Positions 31,176 to 47,454 are shown, counted from the first letter of the stretch. The stretch: DNA of 64,000 nucleotides from Paralichthys olivaceus (GCF_024713975.1 NC_091096.1:712001-776000); one strand, 5' to 3'. Numbers and translations are program-made. Notes: generated by a model from the sequence alone, not told the origin.

Positions 31176-31447
31176 TCCAGATTGACCATTTGTGTGTTTG
31201 TCCTTTTTCTTTGTATTTTTTGTTGTGTGCGTGTGTGTGCGTGCATTTTATATAGCACTCACTCAGTCTTTCTCATTTTCTTTAATGGTTTTAATTTTGT
31301 TGTTTCTAATACATTTGAAGTTGAATAAACGAAGTTCTACCACCACACAGTTCAGGTCATTTATGTTTCTCAAAGCAGCAGAATGTGTGCGGCCTGCTTG
31401 AGCTCATGCAGACGTGACCGAACATGAGCGGCAACAGAAGAACAGTT
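31176..31447. repeat. Flank duplicate of 36318-36598 (tandem-duplication mark)
   Basis: Starts AGATTGACCATTTGTGTG and ends GAACAGTTACA, closely matching 36318-36598. It sits at the far end of the B unit and directly abuts the truncated 3' UTR of copy C. This locates the B/C tandem-duplication junction at about 31447/31448. Confidence 0.85.
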
Positions 31448-31607
31448 ACATTAACTCAAACATTAAAACAGTCACTGGAGTTCTCTTGCATGTGGCGTCT
31501 CGCATCTTTTAGTTCGTTCAAAGATTCACCAGAGATGTTTCCGGGTGGATGAACAGTTGAACGACAACGTGCAGCTTTTTGCTCTCGTCCGTCTTTTCTT
31601 TCTTCCT

Positions 31608-34428
<2,821 letters not shown>

Positions 34429-35450
34429 TCATTTGTCCATTAAAATCAAAAAATGCTTTATACTCATGAAGACGTTTGTTTTTTCTCTTCTTCATTTTCA
34501 ACAACAGTTTAATAGTTTGAACGTTTTGGAGAATGAAGTTTTTAAAACATCCAAAATCTTTTTTTTTTTTTTAAGGTTTAATTTCAAATGTCTGTGAATG
34601 TTTTTAAAGATTCAAGCTGAATTATTTTAAGCAGATGAGATGTTTACTTATCAAAACTTAAGATGTGTCTCCGCTCTGACTCATTTTAAACTGAAGAATC
34701 AAGTGATCGTAGTTTGAACGTGTTTCTCTTTATTTGAGTTGGAGTCCTGCAGCTCACACGTCGGGCGTGGCAGATCGAGTCAATGACACGTCTGTTGCTT
34801 CATTTTCAAAAACCAGTTCAGTCAGAACAAAACTCAACATGATGAAACATGTTTGTTGACCAGGAATTTCATCACAGCAGTTTTTAAAACTGGAATTTGC
34901 ATCCGTCTCTTTCTTGCTCATTATGAAGCACTTGAAGCATTTTAAACAGTGAAGCACAAATTCAGTCTGACACATTTTCAGACTTCACAAACAAAGTCAA
35001 GTCTTTTCCAGTTCTATTAAATTCACTGGGCACAGATCACAACAATATATTGTTTAAGTTGAGTGACAGGAGACACATTGATTCACATTAAGTTAAATAT
35101 ATATTAACTATGATAACACAGCTGCAGGTTTTTAAATCTGTCAGAGTCAAAGTTTCAGCTCAGTGAGGAACAAAAAGTACAGAAGCTGAAACAGGAAGCT
35201 CAGTTTGCTACATTAACTCTAATGACTTTACTTTAACAAACCTTTATTGACACACTTTCACTTCCTGTCCTTTTCACATTAAGAGCTCCACAGCTGCAGA
35301 CTCAGTTTATTGCCAAACAGGTTTAGAGGAACAAGGAAATAAGTGTGGAAGCTTTAAAATAAGACACTGGAGAAATAAAGAGGTGGATCTTTATGTGTGT
35401 GCTGGTTCAGTGTCAGTGCGCAGGTGAGCCAGGCAGCAGCAGCTTCTTAC

Positions 35451-35690
35451 CTGTGCAGGTGAGTGTGCGTGTGTAGGTGAAGTCTCGGGCTGTTCCTCTG
35501 CTCCAGCTGTGCTCGTCAATGCGCAGTCACGAGAGGAACCGACGCCTCTTTTATCTGTTCGCGGGTTCATGGTGGTTGACCATATAAGGTAACGTTCACT
35601 CAGCTCTCTACTCATTGGTCCAGGTGAGCGTGCAGCATCATGTGGAGCCGCCAGTCTGCGTCCTGATTGGCTGCTGAACACATCCGTCCA
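35451..35690 (-). promoter_or_regulatory. Promoter and noncoding exon 1 of actin copy C (CArG and two CCAAT boxes)
   Basis: On minus: distal CCAAT (35670-35666), proximal CCAAT (35618-35614), a perfect CArG CCTTATATGG (35589-35580), a TATA-like GATAAAAG (35555-35548) and a noncoding exon ending at 35451. It combines the distal box shared with A and the CArG box shared with B, so it is probably nearest the ancestral promoter. Confidence 0.7.
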
Positions 35691-35939
35691 AAACATTTCT
35701 CTTCACAAATCACAGATTCCAATAGAGGAGGAGGAGGCTTGTGATTGGTCCGTCACACCGGAAGCTTGAGTAAAGATTCACGTTTCCTTTAAAGTAAAAA
35801 AAAACAGCTCGAGACAATTATGAGAGAAGGAGAGAGAAGAATCAGGTTTCTGTGGTGTGTTTGTGCAAGTATCAATATAAAAGTTAAAGAAAAAGGAAAC
35901 AAAATAAAATATTAAAATACTATAAGCACCAGAGGTACA

Positions 35940-36312
35940 GAGATACTTGTGTTAAAGTACAAGTACTTATTCAACCTCTGTACTCCAGTTAAAGTACAAG
36001 TACTGATTCACTATCATCTGCAGTAAAGGTTTAAAGGTTCAGGATCTGAAATGTCAAAGTTTCTATCGACTGTATCTGAGACTCACGTCACATTAATGTG
36101 GTTCAAAGATTATTTCACTGAAACTTCAGTCTGACTTCAAGTCAAATAAAAATCTGATAAAAACAGGTGAAAGTCAGAACAGATGTGTGAGCATGAGAAA
36201 TGTTCCAGGAGGATGAACTGTTGGATGAAGGTTCTTCCTCAAGTCCAGGGACCAACATGAGAAGGTTCTGAAGCTTCATCTTGTCTGATTCTTCTCTTTT
36301 CCTCCATTTGTT
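35940..36312 (-). repeat. Dispersed repeat, copy 2
   Basis: Inverted match to 2515-2890 and, over its middle part, a direct match to 28957-29064. It lies upstream of the actin C promoter. No protein-coding signature was seen. Confidence 0.8.
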
Positions 36313-36317
36313 CAGAT

Positions 36318-36598
36318 TGACCATTTGTGTGTCTATCCTTTTTCTTTATGTTTAGTTTTTGTTGTATTTATTGTGTGTGTGTTGTATTTTATACCACACA
36401 CTCAGTTTTTCTTATTTTCTTTAATGGTTTTAATGTTGTTGTTTCTAATACATTTGAAGTGGAATAAACAAAGTTCTACCTCCACACAGTTCAGGTCATT
36501 TATGTCTCTCAAAGCAGCAAAATGTGTCCGGCCCGCTCGAGCTCACAAGACACTGCAGACGTGACCGAACATGAGCAGCAGCAGAAGAACAGTTACAC
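36318..36598. repeat. Flank segment duplicated at 31176-31447
   Basis: Outer end of the C unit. Sequence beyond GAACAGTTACA at 36598 is not shared, so the duplicated block ended here. 36600-37195 contains nothing recognised. Confidence 0.8.
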
Positions 36599-37199
36599 GT
36601 CCAAACACGCTCACCCACTCCTTACCTATCCTAATATGGTAACAGCTGCGTTCGAAAAGTCAAGATGGCGTCGGACAAAATGTCAAACTCCAGGCTTCAT
36701 TTTATCACAGATCAAATAACAGATGATGACGTTTAGAGGTGATGCTGTGTGAAGTGTGTGCAGCAGTTTTACTGAGTGAACACACCACTCTATACTGCCC
36801 ACCTTTGGTCAAACTATAAAAATGCAAGCTTGAAGAAAATTGAAGCTGCCTGGATGATTGTGTGAGTTAAATGTTTGTGGCTGCAGATGTTGATGCTTAA
36901 TGACTGAAACATTAAATCATCTTACTCTAAAATATGAGGTTTAACACATTACCCTGTGGAGACATTCATATATAGATGTCTTTTAAATCTATTTGTGCCT
37001 GTGGTTTGTATTTTATTTGTTTACCGGCTGTCACTCAAGCCAGGCAGGGACAGTGGATGAAATGGGAGAGCACAGAGAAAAGGAAGATCAGCTGAAAGGA
37101 CCTGTGGGGAATGGAAGCTAGCAGGATTAGCTTAGAGCAACATATGACATCCTTCCCTCACCAAAAACCTGCAGCAGTGGCTGGAGATCAATCGTACTT

Positions 37200-38475
37200 T
37201 CATTTCAATTCAATTCAATTTTATTTGTATAGCGCCAAATCATAATATACATTATCTCAAGGCTCTTTACATAGAAAGTCAGGACCTTTAAATCAAAATA
37301 TAAAGAAACCCAACAGTTCCCACAATGAGCAGCACTTTGAGACTGTGGAGGAGAAACTCCCTCATTAACAGAGAGAAACCTCTAGAACCAGACTCATTGT
37401 GGAGACATCTGCCTCAACCGGTTGGGGTGATCAAAGAAAACAGGGGAAGGAGAGGAGAGAGAGGGATAGTGGGGAGGGGGAAGTAGGTGAGAGAAAGACC
37501 GGGGACACTTGAGCGCCATCAGGTATCAGATCTGACTAGTTAAAATGTAAACAACAGTGTAAAGACTATTAATCATTATTGATAACAGGTACAACTCATA
37601 TCATAATGAATTACTGAGATATTGTAATTACTAATAGTAATAATGGTAAAAGTTGTTGTCCTGAGGTTCCGGGGTCAGAGAGAGACATCTGAAATGAGAG
37701 AGAAAAAGAGAGAGAGAGACTATGGGAGTACAAAGTGAAATAGTCATTGACATGTATTAAAATAAATAAATGAGTGAATGTGGGGGGCAGAGAGACAGAG
37801 AGAAGTGGAGAGGTGCTCAGTGGATGATGGGAGTTCCCCCAGTAGTCTAGACCTATAGCAGCATAACTAAGTGATGGTTCAGGACTCACCTGATCCAAAA
37901 CTATAGACTTTATCAAAAGACTTTATCAAAGAGGAACGTTTTAAGTTTAACTTTAAATGCTGAGATGGTGTCTGCCTCCTGAACCCAGAGTGGGAGCTGG
38001 TTCCACAGGAGAGGAGCCTGGTAGCTGAAGGTTCTACCTCCTGTTCTACTCTTACAGACTCTTGGAACCAAAGGAGAACCTGTGTTTTGTGAATGAAGTG
38101 ATCTATTTGGATAACATGGTGTTATCAGGTCTTTGACATATGAAGGGTTTGATTATTAAGGGCTTTAAATGTGAGGAGCAGGATTTTGAAATCTATTCTG
38201 AATTTTACAGGGAGCCGATGTAGAGAAGACAGGAGTAATATGAACTCTCCTTCTAGTTCCTGTCAGCACTCGTGCTGCGGCATTGTTGACGTTAACTAAT
38301 TGAAATCTGATAAATATGATTGAAACCAGTCTGATGTTCCTTTGATCCCTTCATGTTGTTCTAGTCTCTGTAACAGGATCTTATGATCTATAGTGTCAAA
38401 CGCTGCACTAAGATCCAACAGGACGAGTCCAGAGACAAGTCCATCATCTGAGGCCATGAAAAAGGTCATTAGTGA
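37200..38475 (-). mobile_element. LINE remnant (L2/CR1-like group), 3' part
   Basis: Read on minus from 38475, frames show [19 protein letters not shown] (a reverse-transcriptase motif), then ARVLTGTRRRVHITP and a decayed RLPVKFRIDFKILLLTFKAL stretch, ending with the fish-typical tail TTTGGCGCTATACAAATAAA near 37215-37240. Many stops are present and the 5' part is missing. Its 5' side abuts the satellite that starts near 38480. Confidence 0.85.
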
Positions 38476-38479
38476 CTTT

Positions 38480-41278
38480 CAATAGTACTCTCATCATCAT
38501 AGTACTTTCTTCATACTTTTATCATCATAGTACTTTGTTCATACTTTCATCATCATAGTACTTTCATCATACTTCCATCATCATAGTAGTATCATCATCA
38601 TAGTACTTTCATCATACTTCCATCATCATAGTAGTATCATCATCATAGTACTTTCATCACTCTTTCATCATCTTAGTACTTTCATCATCTTAGTACTTTC
38701 ATCACTCTTTCATCATCATAGTACTTTCATCATCATAGTACTTTCATCATCATAGTACATTCATACTTTCATCATCATAGTACTTTCATCATCATAGTAC
38801 TTCCATCATACTTTCATCATCATAGTACTTTCATCATCATACTGCTTTCATCATCATACTGCTTTCATCATCATACTGCTTTCATCATCATAGTACTTTC
38901 ATCACTCTTTCATCATCATAGTACTTTCATCATCATAGAACTTTCATCATCATAGTACTTTCATCACTCTTTCATCATCATAGTACTTTCATCATACTTT
39001 CATCATCATAGTACTTTCATCATACTTTTGTCATCATAGTACTTTCATCATCATAGTACTATAATCATCATAGTACTTTCATCACTCTTTCATCATCTTA
39101 GTACTTTCATCATCATAGTACTTTCATCACTCTTTCATCATCTTAGTACTTTCATCACTCTTTCATCATCATAGTACTTTCATCATACTTTCATCATCAG
39201 AGTACATTCATACTTTCATCATCATAGTACTTTCATCATCATAGTACTTCCATCATACTTTCATCATCATACTGCTTTCATCATCATACTGCTTTCATAA
39301 TCATAGTACTTTCGTCACTCTTTCATCATCATAGTACTTTCATCATCATAGTACATTCATACTTTCATCATCATAGTACTTTCATCATCATAGTACTTCC
39401 ATCATACTTTCATCATCATACTGCTTTCATAATCATAGTACTTTCGTCACTCTTTCATCATCATAGTACTTTCATCATCATAGTACATTCATACTTTCAT
39501 CATCATAGTACTTTCATCATCATAGTACTTCCATCATACTTTCATCATCATACTGCTTTCATAATCATAGTACTTTCATCACTCTTTCATCATCATAGAA
39601 CTTTCATCATCATAGTACTTTCATCATACTTTTATCATCATAGTACTTTCATCATACTTTTGTCATCATAGTACTTTCATCATCATAGTACTATAATCAT
39701 CATAGTACTTTCATCATCAAAGTACTTTCATCATCATAGTACTTTCTCATAGAACTTTCATCGTCATAGTACTTCATCATCATAGTACTTTCATCATCAT
39801 AGTACTTTCATCATACTTTCATCTTCATAGTACTTTCATCACACTTTCATCTTCATAGTACTTTCATCATCATAGTACTTTCATCATACTTTTGTCATCA
39901 TAGTACTTTCATCATCATAGTACTATCATCATCATAGTACTTTCATCATTATAGTACTTTCATCATCATACTGCTTTCATAATCATAGTACTTTCATCAC
40001 TCTTTCATCATCATAGAACTTTCATCATCATAGTACTTTCATCATACTTTCATCATCATAGTACTTTCATCATACTTTCATCATCATAGTACTATCATCA
40101 TCATAGTACTTTCCTCATTATAGTACTTTCATCATCATATTACTTTCATCATCATTCATCATCATAATACTTTCATCATCATAGTACTTTCATCATCATA
40201 GTGCTTTCATCATACTTTCATCTTCAAAGTATTTTCATCACACTTTCATCATCATAGTACTTTCATCATACTTTTGTCATCATAGTACTTTCATCATCAT
40301 AGTACTATCATAATCATAGTACTTTCATCATTATAGTACTTTCATCATCATAGTACTTTCATCATCATAGTACTATCATCATCATAGTACTTTCCTCATT
40401 ATAGTACTTTCATCATCATAGTACTTTCATCATCAAAGTTCTTTCATCATCATAGTTCTTTCATCATCATATTACTTTCTCATAGAACTTTCATCGTCAT
40501 AGTACTTCATCATCATAGTACTTTCTCATAGAACTTTCATCATCATATTACTTCATCATACTTTCATCACCATAGTACTTTCATCATCATAGTACTTCAT
40601 CACAATAGTACTTTCATCATCATGGTACTTTCTCATTGAACTTTCATCATCATAGTACTTTCATCATCATAGTACTTTCATCATCAAAGTACTTTCATCA
40701 TCATAGTACTTTCTCATAGAACTTTCATCGTCATAGTACTTTCATCATCATAGTACTTTTATCATCATAGTACTTTCATCATCATAGTACTTTCTCATAG
40801 AACTTTCATCATCATATTACTTCATCATCATAGTTCTTTCTCATAGAACTTTCATCATCATATTACTTCATCATACTTTCATCACCATAGTACTTTCATC
40901 ATCATGGTACTTTCTCATGGAACTTTCATCGTCATAGTACTTTCATCATCATAGTACTTTCATCATCATGGTACTTTCTCATAGAACTTTCATCGTCATA
41001 GTACTTTCATCATCATAGTACTTCCATCATCAAAGTACTTTCATCATCATAGTACTTTCTCATAGAACTTTCATCGTCATAGTACGTTCATCATCATAGT
41101 ACTTCATCACCATAGTACTTTCATCATCATGGTACTTTCTCATAGAACTTTCATCCTCATAGTACATTCATCATACTTTTGTCATCATAGTACTTTCATC
41201 ATCATAGTACTTTCATCACACTTTGATCATCATAGTACTTTCATCATACTTTTGTCATCATAGTACTTTCATCATCAG
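38480..41278. repeat. 2.8-kb satellite, about 20-bp unit (TCATCATCATAGTACTTTCA)
   Basis: Roughly 140 units, estimated from length, of a 20-bp motif with variants (ATACTGCTTTCA, TTTCTCATAGAACTTTCATCG, short ATCATAC units). Blocks of several variants recur together, for example the CTGCTTTCATAATCATAG block near 39290, 39420 and 39550, so segments were duplicated in larger steps. Confidence 0.97.
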
Positions 41279-41399
41279 GAGGAACAGGAGGAACTGGCAG
41301 ATCTACTGCTGAAGAGAAAGAGGAAACATTGATAATTATTGTGATTAATTGATACGTAATTATTATGTAAAAAACCAGATCACACGTTCCATGATTGTC

Positions 41400-41525
41400 A
41401 TCATCAGTCATTATCGCTGATTGAGGGTTAAGTAAAGAGGATGTTGGACATTGTTAAGATCTATGACACAAACTGTGATTTGTGAATATGAGACAAATAA
41501 AATGTGATTGATTGATTGATTATCA
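41400..41525 (+). mobile_element. LINE/SINE 3' tail with (GATT)n end
   Basis: TGAATATGAGACAAATAAAA followed by GATT repeats resembles the 3' tail of fish L2-type retroposons. No coding part is attached. Confidence 0.4.
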
Positions 41526-42693
41526 GGAGCAACGTGTTCACTGTCCACCCCCATGGTTTCTCCCAGTGCCTTGTGCTGATTTGAAGCCTTGAGTTTTGTC
41601 ATGTTTTCCACCACTGTGAACATTTGTATGATTTATTTCCATCCCACTGAAACACTTTATTTTGTATTTCATGATGGTTACTTTGATTAAAAACAAAACA
41701 CACACATAAAAGTCTGTGCAACACGTCACAGTCAACTGACAAATATCAACATGTTTGATTTGAGGGCACTCGCCATTGCCAGGTGTGTGTTTTGGCTATT
41801 TGGTTTATCTCTGGAAATGAAACACAAAACCCTGAACTCAATATCTTCATTTGTGCATTTTACTGTAGATTTCTGGCTCGGCCACCAGAAGGAGATATAT
41901 GTTGGCACATTTTGATGGTTTTGAATTGTCAAAGAAGTGCTCAAAACAACAATGACCACAGTATCTCACCTTACGTGATTAAGGTAAATGTTATTTACAG
42001 TATTAACATGACTCGCCTGATTAATTATCACCTTTATTCATGAACAATGTTTGCGCTCCAGAGGTCAAATGGGTTTTTAGTGAAACAGAACAAGATTTGG
42101 TGAAAATAACTATTTTTCAGAATGATGATCTCATATTAACAATTAACTAATAATAGATGATGGTGATGTGTGTGAATGGGTGACTGACAATAAACTGTAC
42201 TATAAAGAGCTTTAAGGGGTTTTGATCAAGACTAGAAAAGCTCTATATAAACAAAGACATGTGTTTATAGTGTAATCGTCGGACTCACCAGATTGCTCGT
42301 TGCCAATGTTGTCAAGCTGCCAGATGTCGAGTGTCAGGTAAAAGAACCTGAAAAGAGAAAAGGTCAATATGCGAAAGGAACGTTCAGTTAATAAACATTG
42401 ATTGAGCTGCTGCTGAAGCTGAATAATAATAATGATCAACACGGTCAGACCAACAAAAGCCTGTGATGATATTCACTCTCTAACCTGGTCACCTTCCCTC
42501 ACTGTCTCCTGAGATTTGTCTCCAGCAGATGTTTCCAGCTGCCTCATTACTGTAAAACCCCTGCTGCTCTCTACAGCTCCGCCTACTGTGTCACTGCAGT
42601 TACTGCGGCTGTGCTCAGGCAGAATGAATTGTATGTTTAATGTATAATGTATTATGTCTTCACTAAGATAGAAGTACAACTGATCTGTGTGTG

Positions 42694-42696
<3 letters not shown>

Positions 42697-42733
<37 letters not shown>
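42697..42733. repeat. (GA)n microsatellite
   Basis: About 18 GA units in intergenic DNA. Confidence 0.95.
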
Positions 42734-42736
<3 letters not shown>

Positions 42737-44323
42737 TTGCTCTGTCATGTTTCCAGATCCGTCCTGTTCCTGCAGATGCATCATAGAACTTGCAGATACG
42801 TGAGTAGAATATAAATATTCATTAAAACTAAACACTTCAAAAACACAAACATAATGATTTTATCCTAAACTTCCAGAGTCTGAATAAAGTTGTGGATTAA
42901 TCATTTAAAAAATCATTTAACAAATGAATTCCTATTACATCATTAGTCATCATAAACTACTGATATTTGAGTAAATGAGTCTTTAACCAACAGGGTTGTA
43001 GTAGGAGTCAAATGCTGGAACTGGTCGAACTGGTTGAGTTTGAATGTCAAGGCTTGTGGACACAGGAGCAGGTTTGGAGACATGTGCCCAGTTACTTCAG
43101 TTGTGTTGGATTCTGCTCTAACACTGTTTACAGTGTAGTGGTGAGGAAATGATGACGTTTTGGGGGAACTCTCCCTTTAATCAGCCTCACCTGGTTCAGG
43201 TGTGTTGTCTCTCAGCAGCTGATTTGACTGAAAGAGTTTCCTGGTTTTACTCAGTGATTCAAACCCAGAGCAACAGAGAGGAGCACAACCTCAGAGGTCA
43301 GAGGTCAGAGCGTCTGAACCTGGACCAGAACCTGAACCTGCTGCAGACTGGGCTCATCAATCAGCTCCAATTCAAAAAATCAAAAAATGGTAAGAACAGT
43401 TTTTTCTGTCCGAGCATCAAACTCCGTCCAAAATCTGTTTAATCTTTTCTTTACGTTCTTAGTAGAATGTTTTATTAATCAAGTGTTTTTCAAGTCAAAT
43501 CCAGCATCAATGGTTATTCTCACCGATAGAATTCAACATAGAGGAAAGTTTATTTATTGTACAGGTGTTCACATAGATACTAGCAGCTTGTATCGGAACA
43601 TGGTGGAACAGGAAGGGAAAGAGTGAGAATAACTTGAGTTTGTTATAAAGTTTGAGCCGAATCAAGAGACTGTTCTTCCAGAGTTACTTAAACCAGGTTT
43701 AATCTGTTTAGTCGATCTCCTGTCATAGATCTGATCTTCTTCTTTTCTTCTCTGTGTCATGATGGACTTTGTTAAATCAGCCTGAAACTGTTACCTGAAA
43801 GGATTTGTCCGTGCACTTTAAAAAGTGACGTCTTTGTGAGTCAGCCTCCAGTTATCTGAATTTAAACATCACATTCATCAGAGCAGCGCTGATATCAGCT
43901 TGTTTTAAAAACCCACTGAATGTCCTCTGAGGCTGATCGGCCACTTTACAACATATGAATGTTTTCAGATGAGATACATAAACCAGGTTCTTCATGTTTA
44001 ACGTAGGTGAAATATTTATTCTCTGAAGGAAGAAGCCAAAAGATTAGAACATTTGTTTTAATTTATCCAAATATATCAAACAATGAACATCAATATGAAA
44101 ACATTAAAATGTCATGACATCATTGCAGCTGCTTTGTGTTTGACTATTGAAAACACACACACACACACACACTCACAGACACTCACAGACTCACACACTC
44201 TGATGATTCCTTCTCAGCGTCGCTACCAGGACGAGCGGCCATGTTGATTTGCATTCGATTTCCATTTTGTAAATAAAACCTCCAATGCAAATTTGTCACA
44301 GCTCCAGTTGTGTAGTTTCTCTG

Positions 44324-44326
<3 letters not shown>

Positions 44327-44366
<40 letters not shown>
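44327..44366. repeat. (CA)n microsatellite
   Basis: About 20 CA units, roughly 240 bp upstream of the RING gene start codon. Confidence 0.95.
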
Positions 44367-44369
<3 letters not shown>

Positions 44370-44601
44370 ATAACTGAAGGTGTTCAGTTGCTGGCTACAG
44401 ACCAGAGCTGTCACATACTGTTTAGTTTCATTAAGTCTGGAGTTTGAATCCTGTTGCTCTGCAGTTTATTGATGATGAATTTCTCCTGTACAGTTTTCAT
44501 GAGGCATCTTCATCCCATCATCATCATCGTCACTGATGCTTCCTGTTTCCTTCAGCGTCACGTCTCCTTCATCTAAACTCCCTCCCCACTTATTAACTGA
44601 C

Positions 44602-45612
44602 ATGAATCCATTCGCAGATTCAAACCCGAACTCTCGTCTTCGTGATGTCACTTTTTCACATTCAGACCCCGCCCCCTGCAATGATTCCCATAATCCATCT
44701 CTCTCCAGTTCACTCTACCCTCCGGTCATTCCAACGAATCACAGCTCTCCTCCCTGTGATGCCTCATCAGACCAAGTCGGAGGTCACGACATGTTTCGAT
44801 TTCCATCCTCAGTCGCAGGCCTCAGATCTGAGCTAGATGTGACAGCGGAGATGCCCCCCCCCTTCTCTGTTCCTTCAGCAAACCCTTACCCCGCCCATAC
44901 CGCCGCCCTCGCCTCCAGCCAGGTCTCCATCATCATCCCGTCCCAGGACCCCCACTCGCCTCCTCCCCCGCCTCAGTGCCCTGAGGACTCCTGCCCAGAC
45001 CTGGAGTGTGCCATCTGCTTCAGCGAGTTCAACAATGTCTTCCGCTGTCCCAAGATGCTTCACTGCAAGCACACCTTCTGCTTGGAGTGTCTGGCACGCA
45101 TGAATGTAAAGTCGTCTGAGCCCAACGCCATTCAGTGCCCGCTGTGCCGCGGCCTCACGCCCCTGCCCAACCTTGGCCTGCCCAGACTGCCCACGGACTC
45201 AGATGTCCTGTCGTACCTGCCGGCCGCCATGCAGAGGGTCTACAGCATCCGCTTCCTCCGAAACAAAGGGAAACTGAAGGTCAAAAGGTCAGACTCTCAA
45301 CAGTTGAAAAAGAGTTTCAGTTTTTACGTCTGGCACAAATTAAAAATGTAAATCTTTTAATCGTTCTCTTTCTCTTTAAGATCGTCAGAAAGTCACCAGC
45401 GGTGGGGTCAGAGGTCGTCACAGTTATCGAACCGCTCCCTGGATGTGGGCCTTCCCAGCCCGTCTGTCGGGGCCCACAGCGAGGCGGGTGGTGTGGGAGG
45501 AGCTCTGTTCAGGCTGACGAGCCGGCCGGCGTGCCGAGCCTTCCTCCTGACGTCTGTGGGGATGATGTTGGCGCTGCTGACCGGCATCATCATCTTTCTC
45601 CTCGTCATCTGA
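44602..45612 (+). CDS. RING-finger E3 ubiquitin ligase with C-terminal membrane anchor (RNF183/RNF223-like)
   Basis: Two coding exons, 44602-45287 and 45381-45612, give 305 residues. Residues 1-130 are a Ser/Pro-rich, probably disordered region. A C3HC4 RING lies at 136-182 (CAIC, CPKMLHCKHTFCLEC, CPLC) with all eight ligands present. The last about 20 residues (MMLALLTGIIIFLLVI at the very end) form a tail-anchor-like membrane segment. This layout fits the small RNF183/RNF223/RNF225/RNF182 group, which ubiquitinates proteins at endomembranes; which member it is cannot be settled here. The start at 44602 was preferred over an in-frame ATG at 44536 because a strong acceptor (TTTCCTTCAG) lies between them, suggesting a 5' UTR intron. 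The intron donor AAAAG|gtcaga is weak, but only this phase joins to the membrane-anchor exon. Confidence 0.85.
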
Positions 45613-46051
45613 CTGGGGGTTAGTCTGACTGACTGTGAGTGACATCACTTCCTGTTTTCCTTCAGCAGTTTTTGTGGATGTGAGGGAAGTGTCACATCTG
45701 AATCCAGTTCCTGAGCAATGAGCGAGGAGATGACCACCTGATCAGCTGAGCGACCTTTAACCTTTTACTAGAGCTAAAAGTTTCATAAAATCACTGAAAC
45801 TCATCTTCAACACGAAATAAACATGTTGCAGCTGAGGAGGAAGCTCACTTTTGCCAAAAGCTGTAAACGAAGGACTCGGCTGACAGCTGGAGCCAGAAGC
45901 TGCCTCAGCTCAGTTTCTCAGATGTAGATGTTCTCTGCTGCTTCAACAACAACAAACCTCTATCACACAAACAAAACTAAACCTCCGATCGCGAGCTGAT
46001 GATGAGGTCATGTGTCAAAGTCTAAAGTCAGGGACTGAAACATGAGGCCTG

Positions 46052-46066
46052 TCAGCAGGTGGCGCC
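46052..46066 (+). promoter_or_regulatory. CTCF-like motif (TCAGCAGGTGGCGCC)
   Basis: One mismatch at the edge of the CTCF core consensus CCASYAGRKGGCRC. Motif match only. Confidence 0.3.
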
Positions 46067-46789
46067 CTCGTCCTCTGACTCCTGGTTTGACTTTTCTTGG
46101 CAGTTTCAAACATTTACTCTTAAAACCGACTCTGAAGAAAATAAAAGACGAGTTTCCGCACTTGACAACGACAACCTTCAGGTTATTTTATGAATCCAGG
46201 TTTTCAGACGTCTCTGAGTTTTCTGTTTCCAAACAAAGGAAGTGATTGAAGTTTAAAAAGTTACTTTCAGGAACGTGACCCCATTACTGTGGGTGTTTAT
46301 CGTTCATTATAATGAATCCTTGTGAAAACTCTGGGCCGAGACTTTTATATTTAACAGATGTTAAAGATCATAAACCTCTGTTTTGTTGTTGCTGCTAGAT
46401 TCTTAAAGACCTGCTGGAATAAAATGAATGAAATCCTAACTATGGACTTGAGGACTTTGACTGTGGACGGTTCGTCGGCTGCTCCAGTTAGAAACATCAT
46501 CCCGCCTGAAACAAATAGTTTTACATTAAAAACATCGTGAGTCATGAATTTCATCTCGTCCACAGCTGAAAACAACTGAACCATCAACAAGCAACTTTTC
46601 CTGAAGCACTTTTTACTCTCAGGCTTTGTTGCTTAAAAACATATTTTAAAAGATTATCTTCAAAACGAAATTTCAAATGTGATGGTTTAAGAGAAAAACA
46701 TATTTATTTCAAACCTGTCGTCGTTCTTATGTTCTTCAGTGCGTTTTAAGCTTTGACCTTTAAACGACCTGTTTTACTGTGTGATGTAA

Positions 46790-46866
46790 AATAAATGATT
46801 TTATATTTATACTGTTTTAGCAAAACCTGCAGTGTCACCATGTTTGCTGTGTTACACTTAAATAAA
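46790..46866 (+). terminator. Poly(A) signals downstream of the RING gene
   Basis: AATAAA at 46790-46795 and 46861-46866 follow about 1.2 kb of AT-rich, frame-free DNA after the stop, suggesting a long 3' UTR. Confidence 0.45.
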
Positions 46867-47385
46867 CTATTTTTTGAGTTAAACAAATTGTTTTCTTATA
46901 TTTTTATTATCAAGATTAACCATGTTTGAACCCTATTTTGTTCTTTAAATTTTGGACCAAAGAGTTTATACACGTCAAGTTAATGCTGAGTTTTTTAAAT
47001 GAAGAAAAACATTTTTTAGATTTTCAAGCTTAAACTCAAAACAGAGTTCTGAGTTCAGGCGTCCTCAGTTCATTGTCTTTTTAAAGTGTGTAGATTTTTA
47101 ACAGCCTAACTAATCAGTGCTCACGGATTATTAAACATACTGTATATATGTATCTGCTCAGGAGAGTATTGCATGTTACTATTTATTACTCACTGACGCC
47201 TCTTGTTGACTGTTGCTATTGAAATCTGGGACCAATGAAGGACAATCTTATCTGTGTCACTAGAGGAAGAGTATCAGGACAAGTCACATCACACCTGATC
47301 CCAGAACAGTTTGAAGACAAAGATCAACTCTTAACGATAGTCGTCCTCATTCAATTCATTATACTTGTATTGTGCCAATGACAGT

Positions 47386-47400
47386 CCAGCAGGTGGCGCT
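47386..47400 (+). promoter_or_regulatory. CTCF-like motif (CCAGCAGGTGGCGCT)
   Basis: Matches the CTCF core consensus at every informative position. It lies downstream of the RING gene. Binding is not shown by sequence alone. Confidence 0.4.
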
Positions 47401-47454
47401 GCAACACCAAGAAAGAAAGTGAATAGAAAATGTCTCCACAGAGAGAGAGAAACA

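Larger units (their letters stand above)
41526..44550. other. Gene-poor interval upstream of the RING gene
   Basis: No supported coding exons. It contains a GA tract (42697-42733), CA tracts (44153-44172 and 44327-44366), and a stretch at 43180-43389 ending in a GT donor (ATG|gtaaga) that could be a noncoding first exon of the RING gene. On minus at 44242-44225 an ATGGCCGCTCGTCC start follows an octamer-like ATGCAAAT, but its frame is only 19 codons. Confidence 0.4.

Noticed and set aside
38480-41278. CRISPR-like array
   Set aside because: Units are contiguous and variable with no unique spacers, and the genome is clearly vertebrate.
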